From: Ectopseudomonas chengduensis
GTDB taxonomy: Bacteria; Pseudomonadota; Gammaproteobacteria; Pseudomonadales; Pseudomonadaceae
Assembly: GCF_015712065.1 (NCBI RefSeq)
Contig: NZ_JACFYZ010000002.1
Coordinates: forward strand, 496,001-560,000
Length of the DNA: 64,000 bases
Direction: 5' to 3'
Shown here piece after piece: positions 18,744 to 29,930 of this stretch (position 1 is its first letter; every line of letters starts with the position of its first letter). The position numbers were made by a program, and so were the translations under genes. A model generated the notes under the pieces. That model was not told where the DNA came from, ran no database searches, and worked only from the letters and a program-made list of their open reading frames with translations.

Positions 18744-20108
18744 TTATTTCACCAACGCCTTCCAGGCCTTGAGGCTGCTCACGATCTGCGTCTGAGTCGC
18801 ACGCAGTTGGCGCTGCTCGTCGTCCAGCTCCTGCTGCGCCAGTTCGTACAGCTTGTTCAGCTCGCCATACAGGCGGTCGACCTCGGGCACTTCCAGCACC
18901 CCGCGTGCCAGGCGCAGCCAGACCAGCAGGCGCTCCAGGCGCGGCATCTGCTCGGCCAGGTCTTCCGGTTGCTGCTGGTAGCGGCGCAGTTGCAGGGCCG
19001 TGCCTTCTTCGTTCAGCAGAGTCGGCAGCCAGTTGCCCAGGGCTGCGTTACCCTGGCGATTGCCGCGATTGTTGCGCTCTGCCGTCCAGCTGCGTTGCAG
19101 CAGCCAATGCGACAGCTTCAGCGACAGCAGGCCCCAGCGGCAGCCATCCAGTTCGGCGGCGAACAGCGCGGGAGCGTTGCGCCGCATGCTGTCATCGTAC
19201 TGCCCGGCCGCCAGGCGCGGACGCCAATCGTCGAGCAGGGCATCTAGTGCTTCGCGCAGCTCCCGCGAGCTGGCACGCGGTGCTGCCTGGCCGAGGCTGG
19301 CGAGCAGGGCGCGCAGGTCGATCAATTGCTCCAGCCATTGCTGCAACAGGCTCCAGTGACCATTCCAGCGATACTGCTCGGCCAGGCGCTGGCTGGCGCC
19401 GAGCAGGTGCCAGGCGAGTGCGGCGAAAGCGTCGTCCAGGCTCATCTCGCCCTGCAGCTCGGGTGCTGGCAGGCTGAGGTTGTAGCTGCCAGCATCGAAC
19501 AGACGATAGCCCCGCTCGGCCTTGCTGATGTCGCAAGGCATCAGCGGCAGCTCGGCGGCCAACTCGCAGGCCAGCTCCAGCAGCGCGGCGGGTTCCCCCT
19601 GGCGCAGCTCCAGCTCCAGCTCGCAGATCTCTTCTTCGCCCTCACCAGCGATGACCTTGCCCAGGTCCAGCGCGGCCTCGATGACTACCTTGGCCTTGCC
19701 GCGGCCCCAGGCGATTTCGGCCTTCTCGCGGACGAAATCGGTGGTGAACAGCGGCTGCAGGGTTTTCTTGTCCAGTTCGGCCAGGCTGGCCGGCCAGCAA
19801 CTGTCATCGAGCTTTTTCAGGTCGAGCTTGGCCTTGCTCAGGTACCAGTCCCACTCGTTGCGTTCGGACAGGCCGGCGACGCTCTGGCCGCGGCTCTTCA
19901 GGGTCTGAATGAACTGCTCGCCGTCACGGCGCAGACGCAGGGCGACCTTGGCGCTGGCCAGCTCGCGGTCCGGGGTGTCGTAATACTGATTGAACAGCTC
20001 GCCGCGCTGCCAGCCACTCTTGTTGCGCTTCTTCAGCAGCGGGTGTTCGCGCAGGGCTGCCAGGGTGGCGCGGCTGGCGCGCAGTTTGATTTCGGTTTCT
20101 TTGACCAT
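18744..20108 (-). CDS. CYTH and CHAD domain protein (YgiF-like inorganic triphosphatase)
   Basis: A 454-residue two-domain protein. Residues about 1-200 form a CYTH tunnel with the diagnostic ETEIK at 4-8 and alternating charged strands such as KVALRLRRDG and ICELELEL. Residues about 220-450 form an alpha-helical CHAD domain, which in other proteins binds polyphosphate. E. coli YgiF of the same design hydrolyses inorganic triphosphate to pyrophosphate and phosphate. It is divergent from the phosphate-transport pair that starts at 20221, and the gap holds a Pho-box-like sequence oriented toward this gene. That context supports a role in phosphate or polyphosphate metabolism. Confidence 0.9.
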   Translation of the reverse strand: MVKETEIKLRASRATLAALREHPLLKKRNKSGWQRGELFNQYYDTPDRELASAKVALRLRRDGEQFIQTLKSRGQSVAGLSERNEWDWYLSKAKLDLKKLDDSCWPASLAELDKKTLQPLFTTDFVREKAEIAWGRGKAKVVIEAALDLGKVIAGEGEEEICELELELRQGEPAALLELACELAAELPLMPCDISKAERGYRLFDAGSYNLSLPAPELQGEMSLDDAFAALAWHLLGASQRLAEQYRWNGHWSLLQQWLEQLIDLRALLASLGQAAPRASSRELREALDALLDDWRPRLAAGQYDDSMRRNAPALFAAELDGCRWGLLSLKLSHWLLQRSWTAERNNRGNRQGNAALGNWLPTLLNEEGTALQLRRYQQQPEDLAEQMPRLERLLVWLRLARGVLEVPEVDRLYGELNKLYELAQQELDDEQRQLRATQTQIVSSLKAWKALVK

Positions 20109-20139
20109 GGTGGAGAGCTATGACGCCTTTTATGAAAAT

Positions 20140-20157
20140 GTGACAGACCGATGACGC
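20140..20157 (-). promoter_or_regulatory. Pho-box-like sequence
   Basis: Read on the minus strand this is GCGTCATCGGTCTGTCAC. It matches the PhoB box pattern CTGTCAT-N4-CTGTCAY at every fixed position except the first two bases. It points at the CYTH/CHAD gene, whose start is 31 bases downstream. A CATAAA about five bases after it could be the -10. It might also influence the divergent phosphate transporter genes. Confidence 0.45.
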
Positions 20158-20184
20158 GCGCTGGCGAATGACGAAGCCGGTCCC

Positions 20185-20190
20185 TATACT
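20185..20190 (+). promoter_or_regulatory. Probable -10 element of the phosphate transport operon
   Basis: TATACT lies 31 bases before the start of the PhoU-like gene, at a suitable distance for a short leader. The -35 region is poor (TGGCGA at 17 bases), suggesting a weak or activated promoter. Confidence 0.35.
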
Positions 20191-20220
20191 TGCGGCCTTC
20201 TCAAAACGGGGGCTTACCCT

Positions 20221-20898
20221 ATGCCTATCAATCCCTTTGTCAGCCTGTTCGGTCGTTCACCCATCGGCCCCATGCAACAGCATATCGCCAAGGCCCACGA
20301 GTGCGCGGCGAACCTGGTGCCCTTCTTCGAGGCCATAATGGCCGAGGATTGGGCCAAGGTAGAACAGGTGCAACAGGAGATGTCCCGGCTGGAGCACGAG
20401 GCCGACAAGCTGAAGAAAAGCGTGCGCCTGCACCTGCCCAAGAGCCTGTTCCTGCCGGTACCGCGTTCGGACCTGCTTGAGCTGCTCAGTGTACAGGACA
20501 AAGTCGCCAACCGTGCCAAGGACATCGCCGGCCTGATGCTTGGCCGCCAGATGGCCATTCCGCAGCCGCTGCAGCCGCTGATGCGCACATACGTGCAGCG
20601 CAGCGTGGACGCCAGCGCCCAGGCGCTGAAAGCGATGAACGAATTGGACGAGCTGCTCGAGACCGGTTTCGCCGGCCGTGAAGCGGTGCTGGTGGAAACC
20701 CTGATCGAGGAGCTCGGTTCGATCGAAAACGATACCGATCGCCTGCAAATCGAGGTGCGCCGCAACCTGTTCAAGCTGGAGAAGGACCTTCCCCCGGTCG
20801 ATGTGATGTTCCTCTATCAGATCATCGACTGGGTCGGCGATGTCGCCGACCGTGCCCAACGAGTGGGCAACCGACTGGAACAACTGCTGGCGCGCTAA
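20221..20898 (+). CDS. PhoU-like accessory protein of the Pit transporter (DUF47, TIGR00153)
   Basis: A 225-residue, fully helical cytosolic protein of the DUF47/TIGR00153 group, related to PhoU. Two three-helix bundles can be traced, with acidic, metal-binding style segments such as MSRLEHEADKLKK and ENDTDRLQIEVRRNLF. The start MPINPFVSLFGRSPIGPM is typical. It lies 39 bases upstream of the pit gene in the same direction, the standard arrangement. It is thought to modulate Pit activity, but its biochemical role is not settled. Confidence 0.9.
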   Translation: MPINPFVSLFGRSPIGPMQQHIAKAHECAANLVPFFEAIMAEDWAKVEQVQQEMSRLEHEADKLKKSVRLHLPKSLFLPVPRSDLLELLSVQDKVANRAKDIAGLMLGRQMAIPQPLQPLMRTYVQRSVDASAQALKAMNELDELLETGFAGREAVLVETLIEELGSIENDTDRLQIEVRRNLFKLEKDLPPVDVMFLYQIIDWVGDVADRAQRVGNRLEQLLAR

Positions 20899-20937
20899 GC
20901 GCCAGTGTCCTTTCTGGGATCTACGGAAAACTAATTT

Positions 20938-22209
20938 ATGTCTCTGATTGCGGACTACGGGCTGATTCTGCTCGTGCTTGCCTGCCTTTTCGGTTTTTTC
21001 ATGGCCTGGGGTGTCGGTGCCAACGATGTAGCCAACGCCATGGGTACATCCGTTGGCTCGCGTGCATTGACCATCAAGCAGGCGATCATCATCGCCATGG
21101 TCTTCGAGTTCGCCGGCGCCTACCTGGCCGGCGGTGAGGTGACCGAAACCATCAAGAACGGCATCGTCGATGCCAACATGATCAGCCCCAACCTCATGGT
21201 TCTGGGCATGATGTCTGCGCTACTGGCAGCGGGGACCTGGCTGCTGGTGGCGTCGACGCGCGGCTGGCCCGTATCTACCACGCACACCATCGTCGGTGCG
21301 GTCATCGGCTTCGCTGCCGTCGGCGTATCGGTGGACGCTGTGCACTGGGACGGCGTCGGCCCCATCGTTGCCAGCTGGGTGGTCACGCCAATGCTGGCCG
21401 GGATCATCTCCTTCTGTCTGTTCGTCAGCGTGCAGAAGCTGATCATCGACACCGATAATCCCTTCCTGAACGCCAAGCGCTACGTGCCGCTGTACATGTT
21501 CATCACCGGGTTCGTGATCTCGCTGATGACCATGACCAAAGGCCTCAAGCACGTCGGTCTGAATCTCTCCAGCACCGAGGGCTTCATGCTCTCGATCGGT
21601 ATCGGTGTGCTGGTCATGCTGATCGGTGTAGCCCTGCTCAGCCGCATCCATGTCGATGTCGAGGCCGACAAGGCCTTCCATTTCTCCAGTGTGGAGAAAG
21701 TGTTCGCGGTGCTCATGATCTTCACCGCCTGCGCCATGGCCTTCGCCCACGGCTCTAACGACGTGGCTAACGCTGTCGGCCCGCTGGCTGCCATCGTCGG
21801 CGTGATCCAGAGCGGCGGTGAGTTGGCTGCAGGCGAGAAGTCGGTTGTGCCGGGCTGGATCCTGTTGCTGGGTGCGCTGGGTATCGTGGTCGGTCTGGCC
21901 ACCTACGGTTACAAGGTAATCGCCACCATCGGTAAGGAAATCACCGAGCTGACCCCCAGCCGTGGCTTCGCCGCTGAGCTGGCTGCCGCCACCACCGTGG
22001 TCAGCGCCTCCGGTCTGGGTCTGCCGATTTCCACCACCCACACGTTGGTCGGCGCTATTCTCGGCGTTGGTCTGGCGCGCGGTATCGGTGCGCTGAACCT
22101 GGGCATGATCGGCAAGATCTTCCTGTCCTGGATCATCACCCTGCCGGCAGGTGCAATCCTGTCGATCATCTTCTTCTTCATTCTGCGCGCGCTGTTCGGC
22201 GGGGTCTGA
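20938..22209 (+). CDS. pit: Low-affinity inorganic phosphate transporter, Pit family
   Basis: A 423-residue inner-membrane protein with about ten membrane segments that imports phosphate, as a metal-phosphate complex, with protons. The two halves are internal repeats, each with the family signature: GANDVANAMGTSVGS near residue 28 and HGSNDVANAVGPLAA near 279. The paired sequences PVSTTHTIVGAVIG and PISTTHTLVGAILG are also repeated. It forms an operon with the preceding PhoU-like gene. The length is normal. Confidence 0.95.
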   Translation: MSLIADYGLILLVLACLFGFFMAWGVGANDVANAMGTSVGSRALTIKQAIIIAMVFEFAGAYLAGGEVTETIKNGIVDANMISPNLMVLGMMSALLAAGTWLLVASTRGWPVSTTHTIVGAVIGFAAVGVSVDAVHWDGVGPIVASWVVTPMLAGIISFCLFVSVQKLIIDTDNPFLNAKRYVPLYMFITGFVISLMTMTKGLKHVGLNLSSTEGFMLSIGIGVLVMLIGVALLSRIHVDVEADKAFHFSSVEKVFAVLMIFTACAMAFAHGSNDVANAVGPLAAIVGVIQSGGELAAGEKSVVPGWILLLGALGIVVGLATYGYKVIATIGKEITELTPSRGFAAELAAATTVVSASGLGLPISTTHTLVGAILGVGLARGIGALNLGMIGKIFLSWIITLPAGAILSIIFFFILRALFGGV

Positions 22210-22277
22210 TTCCGCCCTGACGGTTTCCCCTGAGGTTGGATGCTCCTATTATGGAGCTCCGACCCAGGAGAGCACCG

Positions 22278-23444
22278 ATGCCCTTGCCGTCCTTTCGAGA
22301 GCAGTTCGCCGCGCTGATCGCAGCGCCTTCGGTGAGTTGTACCCAGCCCAATTGGGATCAGAGCAACGCGCCCGTTATCGAGCTGCTCGCCGCCTGGCTG
22401 GGTGACCTGGGTTTTACCTGTGAAACCCAGCAGATCGCTCCGGGCAAATTCAACCTGCTCGCCAGCTATGGCTCCGGTCCCGGCGGTCTGGTGCTGGCCG
22501 GGCACAGCGATACCGTGCCCTTCGATGCCGCGCTGTGGCAGAGCGACCCACTCAAGCTGACCGAGGTCGGTGACCGTTGGGTGGGTCTTGGCAGTTGCGA
22601 CATGAAGGGCTTCTTCGCCCTGGCCATCGAGGCCGTGCGGCCGCTACTCGATCAGCCTTTCAAGCAGCCGCTGCTGATCCTTGCCACCTGTGATGAAGAG
22701 AGCTCCATGGCCGGCGCTCGGGCCCTGGCCGATGCCGGCCGGCCGCTTGGCCGTGCGGCGGTGATTGGCGAGCCGACTGGCCTCAAGCCCATCCGCCTGC
22801 ACAAGGGCGTGATGATGGAGCGCATCGATATTCTCGGCCAGAGCGGCCATTCCTCCGACCCGGCGCTTGGCCGCAGTGCGCTGGAGGCCATGCAGGACGT
22901 GATGGGCGAGTTGCGCGGCCTGCGCGCGCAGTGGCAGCGCGAATTCAACAACCCGCAGTTCGGTGTGCCACAACCGACGCTGAACCTTGGCTGCATCCAT
23001 GGCGGCGATAATCCCAACCGCATCTGTGGCCAGTGTGCGCTGGAGTTCGACCTGCGCCCGCTGCCGGGCATGGACCCGGAGCAGCTGCGTGAGGCGATTC
23101 GCGGCAAGTTGCAGCCGTTGGCGCTCAAGCACCAGGTGCGCATCGACTACGGCCCGCTCTTCCCGGCCGTACCGCCCTTCGAACAATCTGCCGATGCCGA
23201 GCTGGTGCGCTTGGCCGAGCGTCTGACCGGGCACAGCGCGCAAGCGGTGGCATTTGGCACCGAGGCGCCTTATCTTCAGCAACTTGGCTGCGAGACCCTG
23301 GTGCTCGGCCCCGGCGATATCGACTGCGCCCACCAGCCCGGGGAACACCTGGAGCTGGCGCGCATCGAACCCACTGTGGCGCTGCTGCGCCAGTTGATCC
23401 AACACTATTGCCTGACGCGGAGCGAAGACGTGCAACGACGATGA
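22278..23444 (+). CDS. argE: Acetylornithine deacetylase
   Basis: A 388-residue M20-family metallohydrolase that removes the acetyl group of N-acetylornithine in arginine biosynthesis. The metal-binding GHSDTVP, GSCDMKG and TCDEESSMAGA motifs are visible, followed by the dimerisation domain with GQSGHSSDPALG. I took the ATG at 22278 because AGGAGAGCACCG precedes it and the peptide then aligns with the family start. It stands next to argA in the same direction, separated by a partial REP-like repeat. Many pseudomonads recycle the acetyl group with ArgJ, so ArgE and ArgA here have a supporting role in the pathway. Confidence 0.92.
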   Translation: MPLPSFREQFAALIAAPSVSCTQPNWDQSNAPVIELLAAWLGDLGFTCETQQIAPGKFNLLASYGSGPGGLVLAGHSDTVPFDAALWQSDPLKLTEVGDRWVGLGSCDMKGFFALAIEAVRPLLDQPFKQPLLILATCDEESSMAGARALADAGRPLGRAAVIGEPTGLKPIRLHKGVMMERIDILGQSGHSSDPALGRSALEAMQDVMGELRGLRAQWQREFNNPQFGVPQPTLNLGCIHGGDNPNRICGQCALEFDLRPLPGMDPEQLREAIRGKLQPLALKHQVRIDYGPLFPAVPPFEQSADAELVRLAERLTGHSAQAVAFGTEAPYLQQLGCETLVLGPGDIDCAHQPGEHLELARIEPTVALLRQLIQHYCLTRSEDVQRR

Positions 23445-23474
23445 GAGCCAGCCCCGAGCCCGCCCTATCGCTCA

Positions 23475-23497
23475 TGGCGGGTTGTACCCGCCCTACG
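23475..23497. repeat. Partial REP-like repeat of the TGTAGGGCGGGT type
   Basis: ATGGCGGGTTGTACCCGCCCTAC resembles the right half of the palindromes at 2551-2601 and 42450-42502. It lies between argE and argA and ends just before the weak argA ribosome binding site. Confidence 0.5.
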
Positions 23498-23519
23498 TCT
23501 GGACGCTACGGATCTCTAC

Positions 23520-24818
23520 ATGCACGACTACGTCACCTGGTTACGCCACGCTTCGCCCTACATCAACGCCCACCGCGATTGCACCTTCGTGGTCATGCTG
23601 CCGGGTGAAGGCGTTGCCCACCCGAACTTCGCCAACATCGTTCACGATCTGGTGCTGCTGCACAGCCTCGGCGTACGCCTGGTGCTGGTACACGGCTCGC
23701 GCCCGCAGATCGAGGCGCGGCTGGCTGCCCGTGGCCTGATCCCGCATTACCATCGTGACCTGCGCATCACCGACGCACCGACCCTGGAATGCGTGATCGA
23801 CGCCGTCGGCCAGTTGCGCATCGCCATCGAAGCACGCCTGTCGATGGATATGGCTGCCTCGCCGATGCAGGGCTCGCGCCTGCGCCTGACCAGCGGCAAC
23901 TTCGTCACCGCGCGGCCGATCGGCGTGCTCGATGGTGTCGACTATCACCACACCGGCGAAGTGCGGCGTATCGATCGCAAGGGCATCAATCGCCAGCTCG
24001 ACGAGCGCAGCATTGTGCTGCTGTCGCCGCTCGGCTATTCGCCCACTGGGGAGATCTTCAACCTGGCCTGTGAGGACGTCGCTACCCGCGCGGCCATCGA
24101 CCTGGGCGCGGACAAGCTATTGCTGTTCGGCGCCGAAGACGGTCTGCTCGACGAGCAGGGCAGGTTGGTGCGTGAGCTGCGCCCGCAGCAGGTGCCGGCG
24201 CATCTGACGCGCCTGGGCAGCAACTATCAGGGTGAATTGCTCGATGCCGCGGCCGAGGCCTGCCGGGGCGGCGTCAAACGCAGCCACATCGTCAGCTACG
24301 CCACCGATGGCGCGCTGCTCAGCGAGCTGTTCACCCGCACCGGCAACGGTACGCTGGTGGCGCAGGAGCAGTTCGAATCGCTGCGTGAGGCGACCATCGA
24401 AGATGTCGGCGGCCTGATCGAGTTGATCAGCCCGCTGGAAGAGCAGGGCATTCTGGTGCGTCGTTCGCGCGAGGTGCTGGAGCGCGAGATTGAGCAGTTC
24501 AGCATCGTCGAGCGCGAGGGGCTGATCATCGCCTGCGCGGCGCTGTATCCCATCGCCGATTCCGACTGTGGCGAACTGGCCTGTCTGGCGGTCAATCCCG
24601 ACTACCGTCACGGCGGTCGTGGTGACGAGCTGCTGGAGCGGATCGAGGCCAGGGCGCGGGCGCAGGGGATCAAGACCCTGTTCGTGCTCACCACCCGCAC
24701 CGCCCACTGGTTCCGCGAGCGCGGCTTCGAGCCGAGCAGCGTCGAGCGCATGCCCACCGCGCGGGCGTCGCTGTACAACTACCAGCGCAATTCCAAGGTG
24801 TTCGAGAAGACGTTGTAG
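23520..24818 (+). CDS. argA: Amino-acid N-acetyltransferase (N-acetylglutamate synthase)
   Basis: A 432-residue enzyme that acetylates glutamate with acetyl-CoA, the first step of arginine biosynthesis. Residues about 20-280 form an amino-acid-kinase-like domain (VVMLPGEGVAHP, VLVHGSRPQIE) that carries arginine feedback inhibition in the family. Residues about 290-432 form the GNAT domain with the acetyl-CoA loop YRHGGRGDELLERI. The length is normal. The ribosome binding site is weak (GGAT before the ATG). The start MHDYVTWLRHASPYI matches pseudomonad ArgA proteins. Confidence 0.95.
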   Translation: MHDYVTWLRHASPYINAHRDCTFVVMLPGEGVAHPNFANIVHDLVLLHSLGVRLVLVHGSRPQIEARLAARGLIPHYHRDLRITDAPTLECVIDAVGQLRIAIEARLSMDMAASPMQGSRLRLTSGNFVTARPIGVLDGVDYHHTGEVRRIDRKGINRQLDERSIVLLSPLGYSPTGEIFNLACEDVATRAAIDLGADKLLLFGAEDGLLDEQGRLVRELRPQQVPAHLTRLGSNYQGELLDAAAEACRGGVKRSHIVSYATDGALLSELFTRTGNGTLVAQEQFESLREATIEDVGGLIELISPLEEQGILVRRSREVLEREIEQFSIVEREGLIIACAALYPIADSDCGELACLAVNPDYRHGGRGDELLERIEARARAQGIKTLFVLTTRTAHWFRERGFEPSSVERMPTARASLYNYQRNSKVFEKTL

Positions 24819-24841
24819 GAGGGGCGAGAGCAGGCCGCAAC

Positions 24842-24890
24842 TGTAGGAGCGGATTTATCCGCGAGTTTCGCGGCTGAAGCCGCTCCTGCA
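24842..24890. repeat. REP-like palindrome, TGTAGGAGC type
   Basis: TGTAGGAGCGGATTTATCCGC and the inverted GCGGCTGAAGCCGCTCCTGCA. It follows the argA stop by 23 bases. Related copies are at 30671-30732, 44637-44705 and 56791-56847. Confidence 0.75.
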
Positions 24891-24922
24891 CTGGAGCGAT
24901 GCAGGAGGCCAAGGCCGAGCAT

Positions 24923-24982
24923 GTAGCCCGGATGCAATCCGGGAGAGCGAGCTAGAATGCCCCCGGATTTCATCCGGGCTAC
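24923..24982. repeat. REP-like palindrome, GTAGCCCGGATG type (copy 2)
   Basis: GTAGCCCGGATGCAATCCGGG and the inverted CCCGGATTTCATCCGGGCTAC. With the preceding TGTAGGAGC element it fills the space between the convergent argA and the RMF-like gene. Confidence 0.85.
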
Positions 24983-25018
24983 ATCTCCACCAGCGTAATC
25001 CCTGGGTGCGTTCAGGAT

Positions 25019-25210
25019 TCAGGCGCTGTGCTGCTGCAGGCGCATCTGCTCGAAGCCGTCGTCCCAGCCGGCCTCCCAGGCCGCAGCGGGGATTTCGTCA
25101 GGGTAGGGCTGGCGGGTTCTGGGTTGGCCAGTAAGGCCGGCCATATAACCTTGCTGGTAGGCCTTGGTCAGGCTTTCCAGGCTCCATTGCGGCGTGGCGT
25201 CATCGGCCAT
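25019..25210 (-). CDS. Small ribosome modulation factor-like protein
   Basis: A 63-residue protein whose centre, YQQGYMAGLTGQPRTRQPYP, followed by AAAWEAGWDDG, follows the layout of ribosome modulation factor: a GY-x-AG turn, a proline-tyrosine pair, then a tryptophan-rich helix ending GW-x-x-G. RMF binds 70S ribosomes and drives their hibernation as 100S dimers. This protein is more acidic than classic RMF, so ribosome binding is not assured; it is better called RMF-like. It lies downstream of gshA on the minus strand with a 125-base gap. The protein is short but its composition and motif support a real gene. Confidence 0.7.
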   Translation of the reverse strand: MADDATPQWSLESLTKAYQQGYMAGLTGQPRTRQPYPDEIPAAAWEAGWDDGFEQMRLQQHSA

Positions 25211-25335
25211 GGGCGCTGCTCGTCTATCGTCCTTTACCCGGCAATGCTAGCTGGCCGGGCGGCCAGGGGAGTGGCCGCCCATCCTGGCTTTTGCTCCGCT
25301 GGTTGGCTTTGTGACGCAGTCGACGGTTCTTCGCC

Positions 25336-26916
25336 TTACACGGCCAAAGCCAGAATGCTCGCCTGGTAGGCCGCGACGAAAGCATCGAAATCACCCTTGG
25401 GCTGCGCTTCAAGCTCTGCCTGCGCGGCCAGCGAGTCGTGGGCGGCCTGTTCGAAGGCTTGTTGCTGCTGCGCGCTAAGCGGTTGCCCGCGGAAGTATTC
25501 GGCGTGGCGCAGGCTCTGCTGCAGAGCGAACTCGGTGAAGCTCTTGCCCTGACGCAGAATCGCCAGCACCTGGGCCGATGGCGTCATTTCCACATCCGCG
25601 ACCTTGGCTTGCTGCTGCGCCAACGCCTCGATATGCACGCTGCTGCCCTGGCTGCGATCGAGCAGTTCGGCCAGCGGCAGGATGCGTTCGAGCAGTTCGC
25701 TGGCCCAGACCTTGAGTTCCACCTGCTGTTTGCCTCTGTGCAGGTGCAGGCCGGGACGACGACCTTCCTTGACCACCTTGAGGAAGTTGCTGGTGCAGCT
25801 GCTGCACTCGCCGTTTTCCAGCAGCGGGCTGTCTTCCAGTGCGCAGAACAGCAGGAAGGCATCGATGAAGCGCGCCTGCGCCACATCGATGCCCAGCGGC
25901 AGGAAGGGGTTGATGTCCAGGCAGCGCACTTCCACGTACTGCACGCCACGGCTCATCAGCGCCTGGATCGGGCGCTCGCCACTGTAGGTGACGCGTTTCG
26001 GGCGGATGCTCGAGTAGTACTCGTTCTCGATCTGCAGGATGTTGGTGTTCAGCTGCAGCCACTCATCGCCGCGCTTGATGCCGGCTTCGACATAGGCCGG
26101 GTAGGGCGTGCCGACTGCCAGGCGCAGGCTGTCGGTGTAGCTGGCCAGGTCGTTGTAGCAGGGGGTCAGTCCGGACTGCGCGCTGCTCTGGTAGCCCAGG
26201 TCGCTCATGCGCAGGCTGGTGGCGTAGGGCAGGTACAGGGTGCTGGCGTCCAGTTCCTGAAGGTGGTGCGGACGGCCACGCATGAAGCCCTTGTCCAGCG
26301 CCGGCGAGGCACCGAACAGGTACATCAGCAGCCAGCTGTAGCGACGGAAGTTGCGGATCAATGCGATATAGCGCGCCGACTGATAGTCACGCGCACTCTG
26401 CTCGCTGCCTTCGCTCTGCTGTTGCAGCTGCCACAGCCCCTCGGGCAGGGAGAAGTTGTAATGGATGCCGGCGATGCACTGCATGGTCTTGCCGTAACGC
26501 AGCGCCAGGCCCTTGCGATACACGTACTTGAGGCGGCCAATGTTGGAGCTGCCGTAGCGGGCGATGGGAATGGTCTCTTCGTCCGGCAGGGCACAGGGCA
26601 TCGACGGGCTCCACAGCAGTTCGCCATCGAGCTTGTCGTAGGCGAAGCGGTGGATGCTGTCCAGTTCGGCGAGGGTGGCGGCTGGATCATTGGCGGTGCC
26701 GGTGATGAACTCCAGCAGCGACTCGGAATAGTCGGTGGTGATCTGCGCATGGGTCAGTGCCGAGCCCAGCGCCTGCGGGTGCGGGGTCAGGGCCAGCTGG
26801 CCGTCGCGATCGACGCGCAGGCATTCGCGCTCGATGCCGTGCAGACACTCACCCAGCAGGGACAGGTTGGCCGGCTCGCCGAGCTGAGCCAGGCGGCGGG
26901 AGAGAAGATCGCTCAA
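25336..26916 (-). CDS. gshA: Glutamate-cysteine ligase
   Basis: A 526-residue ATP-dependent ligase that makes gamma-glutamylcysteine, the first step of glutathione synthesis. It is of the proteobacterial GshA type: GIERECLRV near the N-terminus, [23 protein letters not shown], and the [12 protein letters not shown] motif. No ATG lies at the right place. Translation most likely starts at the TTG at 26916, giving [11 protein letters not shown], with AGGAA about ten bases upstream; this matches the usual GshA N-terminus. A longer reading from 26967 adds a cysteine-rich peptide unlike the family. The gene is single, between the RMF-like gene and the thioesterase. Confidence 0.93.
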   Translation of the reverse strand: MSDLLSRRLAQLGEPANLSLLGECLHGIERECLRVDRDGQLALTPHPQALGSALTHAQITTDYSESLLEFITGTANDPAATLAELDSIHRFAYDKLDGELLWSPSMPCALPDEETIPIARYGSSNIGRLKYVYRKGLALRYGKTMQCIAGIHYNFSLPEGLWQLQQQSEGSEQSARDYQSARYIALIRNFRRYSWLLMYLFGASPALDKGFMRGRPHHLQELDASTLYLPYATSLRMSDLGYQSSAQSGLTPCYNDLASYTDSLRLAVGTPYPAYVEAGIKRGDEWLQLNTNILQIENEYYSSIRPKRVTYSGERPIQALMSRGVQYVEVRCLDINPFLPLGIDVAQARFIDAFLLFCALEDSPLLENGECSSCTSNFLKVVKEGRRPGLHLHRGKQQVELKVWASELLERILPLAELLDRSQGSSVHIEALAQQQAKVADVEMTPSAQVLAILRQGKSFTEFALQQSLRHAEYFRGQPLSAQQQQAFEQAAHDSLAAQAELEAQPKGDFDAFVAAYQASILALAV

Positions 26917-27018
26917 GATGCAATTCCTAACTGGGCAGTCGCCACAATATGGGGATCGCCCCTGCACTCTGCAAGGGGCGAACGGTTTGCCAGATTAGAC
27001 CAGGCCGAGCGCAGGCGA

Positions 27019-27401
27019 TTACACGCAGGCGAAGGTGCCTTGCGCCTTGGCGACCAGCTTGTCGCCCTGAAGCACTTCGGCTTCCACCACCTGGGTCCGG
27101 CGACCGGCATGCAGCACCTTGGCGTGGCACAGTACGCTGCCCTCGGATACCGGGCGGATGTAGTTGATCTTGCACTCCAGGGTCACGCTGCTCGGGCCGC
27201 CATCGCCCAGGCTGTGGCTGGCCTGACCCATGGCGGTGTCGATCAGCGAGAACAGCGCGCCGCCGTGCAGCTTGCCATGCAGGTTGCGCAGCTCGTCGGT
27301 GAGCGTCAGGCGCACGCGCGCCTCGCCGCCGCCGACCTGGAGAATCTCCAGGCCGAGCAGGCGGGAAAAGGCGCTGCTGGCGCCCACATTGTCGGTCGTA
27401 C

Positions 27402-27405
<4 letters not shown>
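27019..27405 (-). CDS. PaaI-type hotdog thioesterase
   Basis: A 128-residue single-domain hotdog-fold protein. The PaaI-type active-site segment is visible as [20 protein letters not shown], with HGG and the following aspartate. Such proteins hydrolyse aryl- or acyl-CoA thioesters; the physiological substrate is not readable. Its ATG overlaps the tex stop (ATGA), so it is translated with tex. The same pairing occurs in other pseudomonads. Confidence 0.88.
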
Positions 27406-29729
<2,324 letters not shown>

Positions 29730-29930
29730 ATAAAAACTACCCACTGAAGCGACAGGGCGGCCGCAAAGATGCTGGCCAGACACGAAAGCGGCGCATTATA
29801 AACACCGCATTCGCGAGAGCTGCGAACCGTTGGGGAAAAATCTGCTAACAATGGCTAAAGCGCCCACCCATGCGCCTGAGCGATAATGCCGCCACTTGCC
29901 GTCCTCAGTACGGCTGTCCAAGGAGACGCC

